A DNA stretch of 64,000 nt from Luteolibacter arcticus (GCF_025950235.1 NZ_JAPDDT010000004.1:1-64000); one strand, 5' to 3'. Shown: positions 38,304 to 47,624, counted from the stretch's first letter. Translations and numbers: made by a program. Notes: generated by a model from the letters alone, not told the origin.

Positions 38304-38504
38304 TCAGGATGGCGAGCCGGGCTCGTCGGATTTGGCCGGGAAACGGGTCTTCTCCAGACTCTCGACCTGAGTCACGCGTCCTTCATGGACGATGATCTGG
38401 ACGGAGCCGAAGCGGAGGTCTTCGACCTTCTTTCTCACAACCTCCAACCAATCGGCCGGGAGGGCGGTGTCCGTTTTCGGACGGTCATTTGCTTTGGTGC
38501 TCAT
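38304..38504 (-). CDS. YezD-like (DUF2292) small protein
   Basis: 66 aa. Residues about 18-52 (DWLEVVRKKVEDLRFGSVQ, then IIVHEGRVTQVE) match the DUF2292/YezD family, small proteins typically encoded with sulfur assimilation genes. Its start lies within the end of the Rrf2 gene (20-bp overlap), so the two are translated together. Function unknown. Confidence 0.8.
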   Translation of the reverse strand: MSTKANDRPKTDTALPADWLEVVRKKVEDLRFGSVQIIVHEGRVTQVESLEKTRFPAKSDEPGSPS

Positions 38505-39069
38505 CGCTCGGGGCGGTCACAAGTTGGGAAAGTCCTTGGAGGAAGCCGTCCGCGGGGTTCGCTTTACCGCGGGCGGGGGTGGCGCTGTTCTTCACGCCGG
38601 GGTGACTCGAGAAAGGCGGGGCAATGCCGTCGCGGCGCATCTTGCGCAGCGTGACTTCCACGACTTGGGCCAAGGTATAGCGGTCGAGGATGTTGGCGAT
38701 GGCGTTGCGGACATCGATCATCAGCATCCGCAAGCCGCAGTGGTCCTCATCCGGGCAAGTGCAGCGCTGGTAGGCGAATTCGCTGGCACAGCAGATGGGA
38801 GCCAGACGGCCGTCCATCAGGCGGACCAGATCGCCGATGCGGATCTTGTCGGCGGCAGTGGCGAGCGTGTAACCGCCCAGCTTGCCGCGCTTGGTTTCGA
38901 CGATACCCGCCTCGCGCAGCTCCTGGAGGATGCGCTCGATGAATTTCAGCGGGAGCCGGTTCGCATCCGCGAGCTCGACGCCAGAAACAACCGGCAGCCC
39001 CATTTCGGTGGCAATACCTAGGTGGATGGCGGCGCGCAGAGCATACTCGGCTTTCTTGGAAAGGTGCAT
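38485..39069 (-). CDS. Rrf2-family transcriptional regulator
   Basis: 194 aa. N-terminal winged helix-turn-helix (about 1-70) with MHLSKKAEYALRAAIHLG and RGKLGGYTLA, as in CymR, IscR and RsrR. Cysteines in ICCASEFAYQRCTCPDEDHCG (about 92-112) number five. Three are placed like IscR cluster ligands and others could bind a metal or respond to oxidants. The C-terminal 45 residues are a polar tail. First gene of the sulfate uptake cluster, so it is the likely sulfur regulator of this island. Confidence 0.85.
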   Translation of the reverse strand: MHLSKKAEYALRAAIHLGIATEMGLPVVSGVELADANRLPLKFIERILQELREAGIVETKRGKLGGYTLATAADKIRIGDLVRLMDGRLAPICCASEFAYQRCTCPDEDHCGLRMLMIDVRNAIANILDRYTLAQVVEVTLRKMRRDGIAPPFSSHPGVKNSATPARGKANPADGFLQGLSQLVTAPSDEHQSK

Positions 39070-39141
39070 CAGCGAATGTGGAGTGGAGAGTAGGAATTAA
39101 ACGCGGGTGGTAAAGAGGGTTTTTGAAATCCATCCCAACCC

Positions 39142-39153
39142 CTTGAATACAAG
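39142..39153. promoter_or_regulatory. Candidate operator upstream of the Rrf2 gene
   Basis: CTTGAATACAAG, an inverted repeat (CTTG-N4-CAAG), lies 73-84 bp upstream of the Rrf2 start. On the minus strand TTGTTT and TGTATT with a 17-bp spacer overlap it as a weak promoter candidate. Autoregulation by the Rrf2 protein is inference only. Confidence 0.25.
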
Positions 39154-39267
39154 CAGTTAATCAATGGAAAACAACCCCTCACACCAAAGAATACTCCGGT
39201 ATCCCCACCCGATCCAAGGAATCTTTTCCCGTCAAAACCCCCGCCAAGTGGGGGATTACGCGGTCCT

Positions 39268-40665
39268 CTACGACAATTGCTCGACGGGCAGCCCGGCGTT
39301 CTTCCAAGCCTGCCAACTGCCCGGCACGTTGCTCACGTCGGCAAATCCCTCCTGCTTGAGGATGCTGCTGGCGATGCTCGCCCGGTAGCCGCTCGCACAA
39401 TAGACCGCCACAGGCCGCTTTTTGTCCCACGCCCCGCACTTTTCCCGCAGCTCGGGCAGAAAGCAGTGTTTCGCCCCGGGAATGTGGCCTTTCTTCCACT
39501 CCCCCCGCGACCGCACATCGATGATCTGCAGTTCGGCAGCCCGCTCCTGCAGCTCGTGCACGGAAATCTGCGGCACATGCGCCAGCTTGTTCCCCGCGTT
39601 GTTCCAGACTCCCATCCCTCCAGTCAGATAGCCCGCAAAGTTCCGGTAGCCGGTGCGCAGGAACAGCGTCACCACCTCATCCAGCTTCGCATCGCTCTCC
39701 AGCACCAGCAGCAGCGGCTTCTCCGGATCCAGCAGCCATCCTGCCCAGATCGAAAGTATCGGAGTTCCCCCGAGATTCAAGGCCCCGGGAATGTGAGCGC
39801 CACCGAAGCCAAGCATCGTCCGCGTATCCACCAACACGCCCGCCCCCTTCTCGACCGCTTCGCGAAAAGCCTCCACCGGCAGCGCCGCCACGGGCACCGG
39901 ACCGCGCAGGATCTCCGGCCCCTGCGCATTGATCTTCTTCATCCGCGGGTAGTAGGTCGGCACCGGTGGCACACCGGACAGGACCTTATCACGGAAGGAC
40001 TCGAAGTCCGGAAGCTGCAGGTAGGGATTCGATCGCCGCTCGTAGCCGATGGTGCTCTGAAGGCGGTCGCCGATCTCTGCACCACACGGCGAACCGCTGC
40101 CATGTGCCGGGAAGATCGCCACGCCATCGTCCAGCTTCAGGTAAAAGCCACGCAGCGTCTCGAACAACTTCCTCGTCAGCTCCTCCGTCTCGCCGGAGCC
40201 GAGCAAATCCGGCCGCCCCGCCGAATCCACGAAGAGCGAATCACCCGTGAGCACGCCCCAGATCCCTTCGCTCCCCTCCCCGTTCGACAAGACATAGCTC
40301 ACATGCTCCGGCGTGTGACCGGGCGTGTGCTTCACCGTCACCCTCGTGTCGCCGAATTCGAAACTGTCGCCATCCTTCACGCCCTCGTGCTCGAAGCCAT
40401 ACTGCGCCCCGCCCTCGTGGCTCACATAGATCTTCGCCAAGCCCGTGCGTTCCCTCAACTCACGCGCCCCGCTCACCAGATCCGCGTGGATGTGCGTCTC
40501 GAAGATGTGCGTGATCGACAGCTTGTTGTCCCGCGCCAGGGAGAGGTACTTCTCCACATCCACGGTCGGATCGAAAACCGCTGCGGTTCCCGTTTCGTCA
40601 TCCCCGACCAAATAGGAAAGCTCCGCGATACCGTCGGTTTGAAAGCGTTCGAAAATCAGGGACAT
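39268..40665 (-). CDS. Metallo-beta-lactamase fold hydrolase with two rhodanese domains
   Basis: 465 aa from ATG 40665. MBL domain (1-about 250): metal ligands His58, His60, Asp62 (THIHAD), His117 (PGHT) and Asp142, the mono-iron pattern of ETHE1-type persulfide dioxygenases. Two rhodanese domains follow: the first (about 270-360) lacks a catalytic Cys (LLLVLESDAKL), the second carries Cys423 in VYCASGYRAS. Such CstB/BlrB-like proteins oxidise persulfides to thiosulfate or sulfite. It fits the island as a sulfane-sulfur detoxification or recycling enzyme. Confidence 0.85.
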   Translation of the reverse strand: MSLIFERFQTDGIAELSYLVGDDETGTAAVFDPTVDVEKYLSLARDNKLSITHIFETHIHADLVSGARELRERTGLAKIYVSHEGGAQYGFEHEGVKDGDSFEFGDTRVTVKHTPGHTPEHVSYVLSNGEGSEGIWGVLTGDSLFVDSAGRPDLLGSGETEELTRKLFETLRGFYLKLDDGVAIFPAHGSGSPCGAEIGDRLQSTIGYERRSNPYLQLPDFESFRDKVLSGVPPVPTYYPRMKKINAQGPEILRGPVPVAALPVEAFREAVEKGAGVLVDTRTMLGFGGAHIPGALNLGGTPILSIWAGWLLDPEKPLLLVLESDAKLDEVVTLFLRTGYRNFAGYLTGGMGVWNNAGNKLAHVPQISVHELQERAAELQIIDVRSRGEWKKGHIPGAKHCFLPELREKCGAWDKKRPVAVYCASGYRASIASSILKQEGFADVSNVPGSWQAWKNAGLPVEQLS

Positions 40666-40795
40666 TGGCTTCGGTCCTTCTTCTTCAAGTTCGGTGATAC
40701 CCTTGTCAGGAATACGGCGTTTGCAAGGAAAGGGAGGAGGAGGCTGACCTTGATCTCCTTCATGGCGAACCTCGCCACGCACGAAGTCGCTAACT

Positions 40796-41158
40796 CTACT
40801 CCTGCGCGGCGTCTTCGCCGTCGTCGCCCACAGCCTCTTGGCCGGGTTCGATCACCTTGACCAAATCGATCCAGCCATCGTCACGGGTGACGTGGAGGCG
40901 AAAGGTCACGCCATCGCCCGGATGCACGCCTTCGAATTCGCGGGCATCCTTAGCCCGCAAGGTCATCGACATGGCCTCCATGAAACCGGGGATCTCCTCA
41001 TGACGAATCACCGCTGCAGGTACCTCGGGCCTTAGCTTCTCGACCACACCGCGCAGGTCATAGGTGCGGACCTCACCGGGCTCGATCAACGGTTTCTCCG
41101 AGGCGGTCACCAGCTTCAGAATGAAGGGCAACGTGAAAAAAATTCGGATGGTGGACAT
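40796..41158 (-). CDS. CusF/SCO-associated-type copper-binding protein
   Basis: 120 aa. A hydrophobic start (IRIFFTLPFILKLVTA) is a probable signal peptide or anchor. Residues about 32-105 resemble the CusF-like copper-binding beta-barrel, with candidate ligands His53, Met60, Met63 and Met65 in RHEEIPGFMEAMSM. It probably binds Cu(I) in the periplasm. It is 130 bp upstream of the MBL-rhodanese gene and divergent from the FAD enzyme. Confidence 0.65.
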   Translation of the reverse strand: MSTIRIFFTLPFILKLVTASEKPLIEPGEVRTYDLRGVVEKLRPEVPAAVIRHEEIPGFMEAMSMTLRAKDAREFEGVHPGDGVTFRLHVTRDDGWIDLVKVIEPGQEAVGDDGEDAAQE

Positions 41159-41381
41159 CGCCTTACGGGGTTGGGGGCTTACTGGAAACGGGCTCGCCTT
41201 GGCGAAGGGGCGGTCTCCCGGGCCGGGTCAACCGTGGGGTGCGGTGTCATCCACAGGGCGCCTCCGGAACAAGGTCGGCAGCCCTTACTCCCGCAGCGCG
41301 GCGTGGTCGCCTGCGCCCGCGAGGACTTGGCTAAAAGTAGGCTCGGTGGTATGAATTGAGCAACGGAAAACTCCGTCACGG
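41159..41381. promoter_or_regulatory. Divergent intergenic region
   Basis: 223 bp between the minus-strand copper-binding gene and the plus-strand FAD oxidoreductase gene; both promoters are expected here. No clear consensus boxes or hairpins are seen. Confidence 0.3.
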
Positions 41382-42890
41382 ATGGATGAAATGAACAGCG
41401 CCGCAGGCCTTCCCAAATCGAATCACTCCCTCCATCGTACCGGCACCATGGCCAGCGACTCTGAGACTTCCCTGGACGCCCCGGCCTCGCCTCGTTTCGA
41501 CGTGGCGATCATCGGTGCCGGCTTCAGTGGCTCGATGCTCGCGGTGCATCTGTCGCAGGCAGAGAGTCCCCCGCGCGTGGCACTGATCGAGCGCACCCCT
41601 GCCTTCGGCCCCGGCCTCGCTTACGGTGCCGCCGCCCCGGAGCACCTCCTCAATGTCCCGGCGGGAAAGATGAGCGCGTTTCCTGACCGGCCGCATCACT
41701 TCCTCGAGTGGGCGCGCACCACCGATCCCACCATCGGCCCCGGAGCTTTCCTCCCGCGCGTCGTTTATGGAAAGTATCTCCAGCATCTCGTCGCACAGGC
41801 CGCACTGCGAACGCAGAACCTCCAGTTCATCAATGGCGAAGCCATCGATGTCGAAGCCCTGCCCGCAGGTGGCGTGCGCATTCATTTCGCCGGTGGCGGT
41901 ATTCTTGAAGCGAACGATGTGATCCTCGCGTGGGGCAATCTTCCGCCCACCACGCCTGCGAGCGCCGATCCACAAGGACCAGGCGACTCGGAGACCCGCG
42001 TGCTTCAGAATCCATGGTCGGGCCAAGCTCGCGCGGCACTCGCAAAGCCCGGCGAAGTGCTCATCATCGGAGCCGGCCTCACCTGCCTCGACCTGCTGGT
42101 AACCGCGAAGAAGATCGGCCGCACCGCGCCCATCCATGTGCTCTCGCGACACGGGCTTTTCCCCCAGGCGCATCGCGCATCCTCACCGCGGCGCTCCTTC
42201 CTGGATCCGGATCAGCTGCCGAAGAATATCCGACTGCTCTTCCGCCATGTCCGCGCGGAGATCGCACTCGCCGCCACCAAGGGCATGGACTGGCGCGCCG
42301 TCGTCGATTCATTGCGTCCGCACACGCAGGCTATCTGGATCGCCTTGCCGCGCGAGCAAAGGCGACGCTTTCTCCGCCACGTGCGTTCGCTGTGGGAGAC
42401 CCTGCGGCATCGCGCCGCCCCGGAAATCCGCGCGGTGAAGGACGAACTGGAAGCCAGCGGCCAACTCATCCGCCATAGCGGCCGGTTGGAGAGCATCCAA
42501 CCCTTGCCAGACGGCGTCGAAGTCATCTATCGACCGCGCGGGTCATCCGTCGCACAGCGGCTGAAGGTGGGCGTGGTGATCAATGCCACCGGCCCCGAGG
42601 TAAATCCCGAGCGAGGCCAGTCTCAGCTCTTGAAGAACCTTATCGCCCGCGGTCTCACCACGCCCGATCCGCTCGGCCTGGGCATCGAGGTCACTCGCCT
42701 CGCCGGTGAAGGTGCCGATCCGCTGCATACGGTCGGCAGCCTTCGCAAAGGCTCGCTCTGGGAAAGCACCGCCGTCCCGGAACTGCGCGTCCAAGCCGCC
42801 GAACTCGCGCGGCAACTTCTCGCCGCCCGCGATGCCACCGCCACCGGCGCTACATCAGCCGCCGGGCATCTCTGGATCTTCGAGATCTAA
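41382..42890 (+). CDS. FAD/NAD(P)-binding oxidoreductase (NAD_binding_9 type)
   Basis: 502 aa; starts at ATG 41382, 41391 or 41448 are all possible. FAD-binding Rossmann motif VAIIGAGFSGSMLAVHL near residue 42, the family-specific FGPGLAYGAAAPEHLLNVPAG, and a second dinucleotide motif LIIGAGLTCLDLL near 225. The C-terminal INATGPEVNP is also typical. These proteins are often annotated as hydroxylase-like or SidA/IucD-related flavoproteins; the substrate is unknown. It is the only plus-strand gene within the 31-53 kb sulfur island. Confidence 0.75.
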   Translation: MDEMNSAAGLPKSNHSLHRTGTMASDSETSLDAPASPRFDVAIIGAGFSGSMLAVHLSQAESPPRVALIERTPAFGPGLAYGAAAPEHLLNVPAGKMSAFPDRPHHFLEWARTTDPTIGPGAFLPRVVYGKYLQHLVAQAALRTQNLQFINGEAIDVEALPAGGVRIHFAGGGILEANDVILAWGNLPPTTPASADPQGPGDSETRVLQNPWSGQARAALAKPGEVLIIGAGLTCLDLLVTAKKIGRTAPIHVLSRHGLFPQAHRASSPRRSFLDPDQLPKNIRLLFRHVRAEIALAATKGMDWRAVVDSLRPHTQAIWIALPREQRRRFLRHVRSLWETLRHRAAPEIRAVKDELEASGQLIRHSGRLESIQPLPDGVEVIYRPRGSSVAQRLKVGVVINATGPEVNPERGQSQLLKNLIARGLTTPDPLGLGIEVTRLAGEGADPLHTVGSLRKGSLWESTAVPELRVQAAELARQLLAARDATATGATSAAGHLWIFEI

Positions 42891-42904
42891 CAAATCCATC
42901 GCCT

Positions 42905-44551
42905 TCACTTCCCGGCGGCGATGAACTCTTCCTTCGAAAGGATGCCATCGCCGCTCTTGTCAAAGCGGGTGAAGCGCGCGGGTGCCTTGTCGGGATCGGG
43001 CCGATTCGCTAGGAACTCCTCGCGGGTCAGCGTGCCATCACCGTTCTTGTCCTTGTTGGTGAAGAGCTTCGCACGGTCCTGTCCGCCTTTCGGTGCAGCG
43101 GTGGCAGGCCCCTTCACTTGTGGCTTCGCCTCGGGAAGCGCCGCCACTTTCGCCTGCAGCGCGGCGAAGACTTCCGCGTCTTCCTTCACTTGATTGCGCG
43201 TCTCCTCCGGATCGGTGCGGTAGTTGTAGAGTTCCCACTCCGCGGTGTCGGTCGGAGCGCCGGGCTTCTTCCACTCCACGATGCGATGCGTCGCCGTCCG
43301 TAGCGAACGACCGAGCACATCCTGCCGCGGATAAACCTGATAGACCGCTTCATTCACCGAGGCCGATGCATCCTTGAGCACCGGCACCAGGCTCTTACCC
43401 TCGATCGCAGGCTTGGACGATGGCAAGGGCAAGCCATTCAACTCGGCGAGTGTCGGATAAAGGTCAATCGATTGAACAAGCGCCTTCGTCTTCGTGCCCG
43501 GCGTGGTCACCCCCGGTGCCGCAATGATGAAGGGAATGCGGGTCGCCTGCTCGAAGTTCGAGTGCTTCGACCACAAGCCATGATCGCCGAGGTGCCAGCC
43601 ATGATCGCCCCACAGGACCACGATGGTATTCTCCGACAGCCCCAGCCGGTCGAGCGTATCTAACAAGCGCCCGACCTGCGCATCGGTATAGCTCGTAGCG
43701 GCATAGTAGCCGTGGAGCAATTCCAGTTGCTTCTCATCCGGTAAGGCATCGCCGTCCTTCGTGTCCTTGTAGCTGGAAAGCTCGCCATTTGACCGCAACG
43801 CAACAGCCGGGGTGCCCTCCGGAGCCTTGCGATACGTCGGCAACTTGAATTGCGAACGCTGGTAGAGATCCCAGTATTTCTTCGGCGCGACGAAGGGCAG
43901 ATGCGGGCGGATGAATCCGGCACCGATGAAGAAGGGCGTATCGGACCGGGCCTTCGCGGCTTCTAACCGGCGGATCACTTCATCCGCGGTCCTGCCGTCC
44001 GCATAGGTATCGTCCGGCACCTCGGCGGACTCGGTCGCGGATCCATTCGGGCCGCCGCCATTCTTGCGCGGAGCCCCACCCTTCGGCGGCTGGCTTTCGT
44101 CCAGCGCATAGGTCTTTCCCGCCGGGCGGACATGCGGAACACTCCATGAGGCTGCATCATCCGAATTTCCGTGGCCGACGTGGAAGAGCTTCCCCACCGC
44201 CTCGGTGCGATAGCCGTTCTTCAGGAAATGCTGCGGCAGCGTCACCGCATCCGGCGCGGCGTGGCGGAAGTTCGTCGCGAGATCATAGATGCCCAGGCTC
44301 GCCGGCGGGACGCCCGTGAACAACGAGTTCCGCGAAGGCGCGCACACCGCCTGATTCGTGTAGGCATGCTCGAACAGCAGCCCGCGCGAAGCAAGCCGGT
44401 CGATGTTCGGCGTCTTGGCAATCGGATCGCCATACGCGCCGATGACCGGCTTCAAGTCATCGACGGCGATCAGCAGGATGTTCTTCTTCGCTTGAGCCCC
44501 CAACGGCATGACCGTGGCGAGAAGCAGGAGGAAAGGGATGCGGGATTTCAT
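42905..44551 (-). CDS. Secreted sulfatase with C-terminal EF-hand pair
   Basis: 548 aa from ATG 44551. Signal peptide (cleavage near LGAQA), iduronate-2-sulfatase-like N-terminus with metal ligands DD31-32 and formylglycine motif C-A-P-S-R (Cys70). WGDHGWHLGDHG supplies further active-site residues. The C-terminus has two EF-hand loops, DKNGDGTLTREE and DKSGDGILSKEE, which should bind calcium. It removes sulfate esters from sulfated glycans outside the cytoplasm. Last gene of a three-sulfatase operon; 9 bp separates it from the next. Confidence 0.92.
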   Translation of the reverse strand: MKSRIPFLLLLATVMPLGAQAKKNILLIAVDDLKPVIGAYGDPIAKTPNIDRLASRGLLFEHAYTNQAVCAPSRNSLFTGVPPASLGIYDLATNFRHAAPDAVTLPQHFLKNGYRTEAVGKLFHVGHGNSDDAASWSVPHVRPAGKTYALDESQPPKGGAPRKNGGGPNGSATESAEVPDDTYADGRTADEVIRRLEAAKARSDTPFFIGAGFIRPHLPFVAPKKYWDLYQRSQFKLPTYRKAPEGTPAVALRSNGELSSYKDTKDGDALPDEKQLELLHGYYAATSYTDAQVGRLLDTLDRLGLSENTIVVLWGDHGWHLGDHGLWSKHSNFEQATRIPFIIAAPGVTTPGTKTKALVQSIDLYPTLAELNGLPLPSSKPAIEGKSLVPVLKDASASVNEAVYQVYPRQDVLGRSLRTATHRIVEWKKPGAPTDTAEWELYNYRTDPEETRNQVKEDAEVFAALQAKVAALPEAKPQVKGPATAAPKGGQDRAKLFTNKDKNGDGTLTREEFLANRPDPDKAPARFTRFDKSGDGILSKEEFIAAGK

Positions 44552-44560
44552 GATCAAAGG

Positions 44561-45988
44561 TCACTTGTTAGCTTTGGCGGCGGCACGTCTGCCTCTGCCG
44601 CCTTCCGCATCACGCCAGCCATCGCCCTTGGTCAGGCCGGGGGCATTCTTAGACGGAAGTAGTGCGGCGAGTTCGCGTTTCAGTGAGCCGTGCTCCTCCT
44701 TCGCGGCGACGTTCGTCCATTCGTAGGGATCGCTACGGTGGTCGTAGAGTTCTTCCGATCCATCGGCATAGCGCGTGTAGCGCCAGTGCTCGGTGCGGAT
44801 GGAGTGGTTGCCTTGGAGCCAGGTGCTCAGCGCGTGGCCTTTCCATTCGGCAGCCGGATCGGCGAGCAGCGGGCGGATGCTGTCACCCTCGACATGCGAT
44901 GGCCTGGCAATGCCCGCAAGTTCGGCGAGCGTCGGATAGAGGCTGCTGAAATCGACGGGCCTGGAGCTGATCGTGCCTGCCTTCGTCACGCCCGGCACGA
45001 CCCAGATGTAGGGCGCGCGTGTCGCTTCCTCCCACAGCGCGAATTTCCGCCAGTGCTCCTTCTCGCCGAAGTGCCAGCCGTGGTCGCCTAACAGAATGAC
45101 GATGGTGTTCTCGCGATGCTCCGAGGCATCCAGCGCATCGAGCAAGCGCCCGATCTCGGCATCCGCGTAAGAAACGGCAGCAAGGTAAGCCTGCACCGCT
45201 TCCTTCCATCTTCCCGACTCGAGGATCTTCGCATGATCTCCATTCGGCCTCGCAAAGCCCACAGCCGCCGCGGGCACGTCGTCGAGATCGTTCAAGCGAG
45301 TCGGTGGAAGCTGGATCGACTCCAGCGGATGCAGGTCGAAATACTTCTTCGGCACGAACCACGGCATGTGCGGCTTATGCAGGCCCACGGTGAGCAGGAA
45401 GGGCTTGTCGTGCTTCTGTTGGAGCTGGCGGATGCCGTAGTCGACGATGCGGTGATCGCTGAGTTCGGAATCGTCCGCTTCCACCACGCCGAAACGAATG
45501 CCGCCCACGCCCTTGCTGCCCGCGGGCTCGGGGCCAGCCTTGCCTTCATTCTGCAAGTAGTCGTCCCACTCCGACTTCCGGTCATAGCCGCCATGGTAGA
45601 GCTTGCCCGATCCAAGCGTCACGTAGCCCGCCTGGCGAAACACGGAGATCAGCGTCTTTTCCGGCGCGATGACCTTCCGCCAATCATCGCCATTGCCATA
45701 GACGCCTGACGTGTAGGGCCTCACTCCGGAGAGAAAGCTCGCGCGCGAGCCATTGCACACCGGCACCGTCGCATGCGCGTTGGCGAAGCTCACACCGCGC
45801 GCGGAAAGGCGGTCGATGTTCGGCGTCTTCGTCTGCTTGTTGCGACCGGTGTAGCCAATCCAGTGATTCAAGTCGTCGGACGCGATGAGCAGGATGTTCG
45901 GCTTCCGCTCCGGTTCGGCATGAAGGAGCGGCGCGAACACCAAAAGGGCGAGGGAAAAGGTGGCTTTCACAGCGTGTAAAGGGAGCAT
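44561..45988 (-). CDS. Secreted sulfatase, variant C-N-G-S-R motif
   Basis: 475 aa from ATG 45988. Signal peptide (about 1-24), metal-binding DD38-39 and DHGWHFGEKEHW. The formylglycine site reads C-N-G-S-R (Cys78), with Gly where the usual motif has Pro, still compatible with the minimal C-x-x-x-R signature. Overall like iduronate-2-sulfatase/choline-sulfatase-type S1 enzymes. Arg/Lys-rich tail (GGRGRRAAAKANK). Middle gene of the sulfatase operon. Confidence 0.9.
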   Translation of the reverse strand: MLPLHAVKATFSLALLVFAPLLHAEPERKPNILLIASDDLNHWIGYTGRNKQTKTPNIDRLSARGVSFANAHATVPVCNGSRASFLSGVRPYTSGVYGNGDDWRKVIAPEKTLISVFRQAGYVTLGSGKLYHGGYDRKSEWDDYLQNEGKAGPEPAGSKGVGGIRFGVVEADDSELSDHRIVDYGIRQLQQKHDKPFLLTVGLHKPHMPWFVPKKYFDLHPLESIQLPPTRLNDLDDVPAAAVGFARPNGDHAKILESGRWKEAVQAYLAAVSYADAEIGRLLDALDASEHRENTIVILLGDHGWHFGEKEHWRKFALWEEATRAPYIWVVPGVTKAGTISSRPVDFSSLYPTLAELAGIARPSHVEGDSIRPLLADPAAEWKGHALSTWLQGNHSIRTEHWRYTRYADGSEELYDHRSDPYEWTNVAAKEEHGSLKRELAALLPSKNAPGLTKGDGWRDAEGGRGRRAAAKANK

Positions 45989-45992
45989 GAGG

Positions 45993-47420
45993 TTACTTGC
46001 GCCGCTTGTTCTTTTTCTTCGGCGCGGCATCGGTTTCCGGCTTCTCGTTCTTCGTCGGAAGAGCTGCCTTCACCTGTTCACGCCACGCATCCAGCTTCCC
46101 TAAGAGCTCTTGAGCCTTCTCCGGATTGGCGCTGGCGAGGTTGTTCTTTTCTCCCAGGTCCGCCTCCAGGTCGTAGAGCTGGAGCGAACGGTCCTCAAGA
46201 CTCTGGATCAGCTTCCACTGGCTGCTGCGGACGACGCTCACCGGTTTGGTCCGCCAGGTGTTATTGCCCGCACCGAGATAGCCGGGGAAGTGCCAGAAGA
46301 GGGCATCCCGCTCGACCTTCGTGTGCGCCGGATCCTTCAAATGCGAAACGTAGCTCACGCCATCGAGCACGTGATTCTCGGGCTTCTTCGCGCCCGCGAG
46401 CTCAAGCGCCGAGGGATATAGGTCGATCGAGGCGATCGGCTGGTTTGAGACCGTACCCGCCGGGATGGTGCCTTTCCAACGGAACACATAAGGCGCACGA
46501 ATGCCGCCCTCGTTCAGTGTCCCCTTCCCTCCCTTCAACGGCGCATTGTCGGTGGTATCTTTGGCTTGGATGCCCTCGCGTTGATAACCACCGACACCGC
46601 CGTTATCGCTCGAGAAAATGACCACGGTATTCTCCGAGATGCCCAGCTGATCGAGCTTCGCCGTGATGCGACCCACGCTTTCGTCCACGCTCGAGAGCAT
46701 CGCCGCATAGACCGGATCATGATGACCACCTGCAGCCGGCTTGGCCTTGAATTTCGCGATCAGCTCCGGCTTCGCCTCGTACGGCGCATGCACGCCGAAG
46801 TGCGGAAGGTAGAGGAAGAACGGGCCATCCTTGTGCCGCTCGATGAAGTCCACCGCCCTGTCCGTTAGAAAATCCGCGAGGTAAGTGCCTTCCGGATACG
46901 AGACCTTCGGATCGGTGGTGAAGTTGAAGTGCCGCCCATTGGAAACGATCGCCTCGTCGAAGCCGCGCTTGGAAGGATGCGCCTCCGGCTTGCCGCCCAA
47001 GTGCCATTTTCCAAACAGCGCCGTAGCATACCCCGCGCCCTTCAACGCCTGAGCGATCGTGACCTTCTCCGCCGGAAGCGACACTACATTGTCCACGGGT
47101 CGCAGCGCTTGGCTGCGCCAGTTGAAGCGCTCGATCCCCCCCACCGTGTAGATCCCCGTGCGCGGCCCATACTGCCCGCTGATCAATGCCGCCCGGGTCG
47201 GCTGGCAATTCGGCCCGTTCGTGTAGCCGTTCGTGAACTTCAGTCCCTCCTGCGCCAACCGGTCGATATTCGGAGTTTCGTAGTACTTGCTCCCGTAGGC
47301 CGACACGTCGGTGTAGCCGAGGTCATCGGCCAGGATGAAGACGATGTTCGGATGATCGGCCGCGCGGACTGCGGCCAAAGGAAGCAGGAGCGCGGAAAGA
47401 AGCAAAGGGACGGAGTTCAT
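45993..47420 (-). CDS. Secreted sulfatase, C-Q-P-T-R motif
   Basis: 475 aa. Signal peptide (cleavage near VRAAD, residue 20), FILADDLGYTDVSAYGS and formylglycine motif C-Q-P-T-R (Cys72), GKWHLGG, FSSDNGGVGG. It resembles arylsulfatase A/GalNAc-6-sulfatase-type enzymes. Lys-rich tail PKKKNKRRK. First gene of the sulfatase operon, 204 bp downstream of cysK on the same strand. Confidence 0.92.
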   Translation of the reverse strand: MNSVPLLLSALLLPLAAVRAADHPNIVFILADDLGYTDVSAYGSKYYETPNIDRLAQEGLKFTNGYTNGPNCQPTRAALISGQYGPRTGIYTVGGIERFNWRSQALRPVDNVVSLPAEKVTIAQALKGAGYATALFGKWHLGGKPEAHPSKRGFDEAIVSNGRHFNFTTDPKVSYPEGTYLADFLTDRAVDFIERHKDGPFFLYLPHFGVHAPYEAKPELIAKFKAKPAAGGHHDPVYAAMLSSVDESVGRITAKLDQLGISENTVVIFSSDNGGVGGYQREGIQAKDTTDNAPLKGGKGTLNEGGIRAPYVFRWKGTIPAGTVSNQPIASIDLYPSALELAGAKKPENHVLDGVSYVSHLKDPAHTKVERDALFWHFPGYLGAGNNTWRTKPVSVVRSSQWKLIQSLEDRSLQLYDLEADLGEKNNLASANPEKAQELLGKLDAWREQVKAALPTKNEKPETDAAPKKKNKRRK

Positions 47421-47624
47421 GCAGAAGCGAGTGGTATCGTGAAAATGTAGGGTCGTGACGGAACGAGTTCGGGTGAAACCGTGCTGCGCCGGCTTAGTTA
47501 CCTTGATCGCGCTTTTAGCTGTATAGATTTGAAGTGCTGACTTTCTCGTGAGGTATTTCGTGAGCGAGGAGACTGTTCCCGGGAAAAGAAGACCCTTATC
47601 GCGGCCTTTTGTCGGCCCGGCGCC

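Noticed and set aside
39277-40860. A 527-codon plus-strand frame opposite the MBL-rhodanese gene
   Set aside because: The minus-strand product has complete metal ligands and rhodanese motifs; the plus-strand translation has none.
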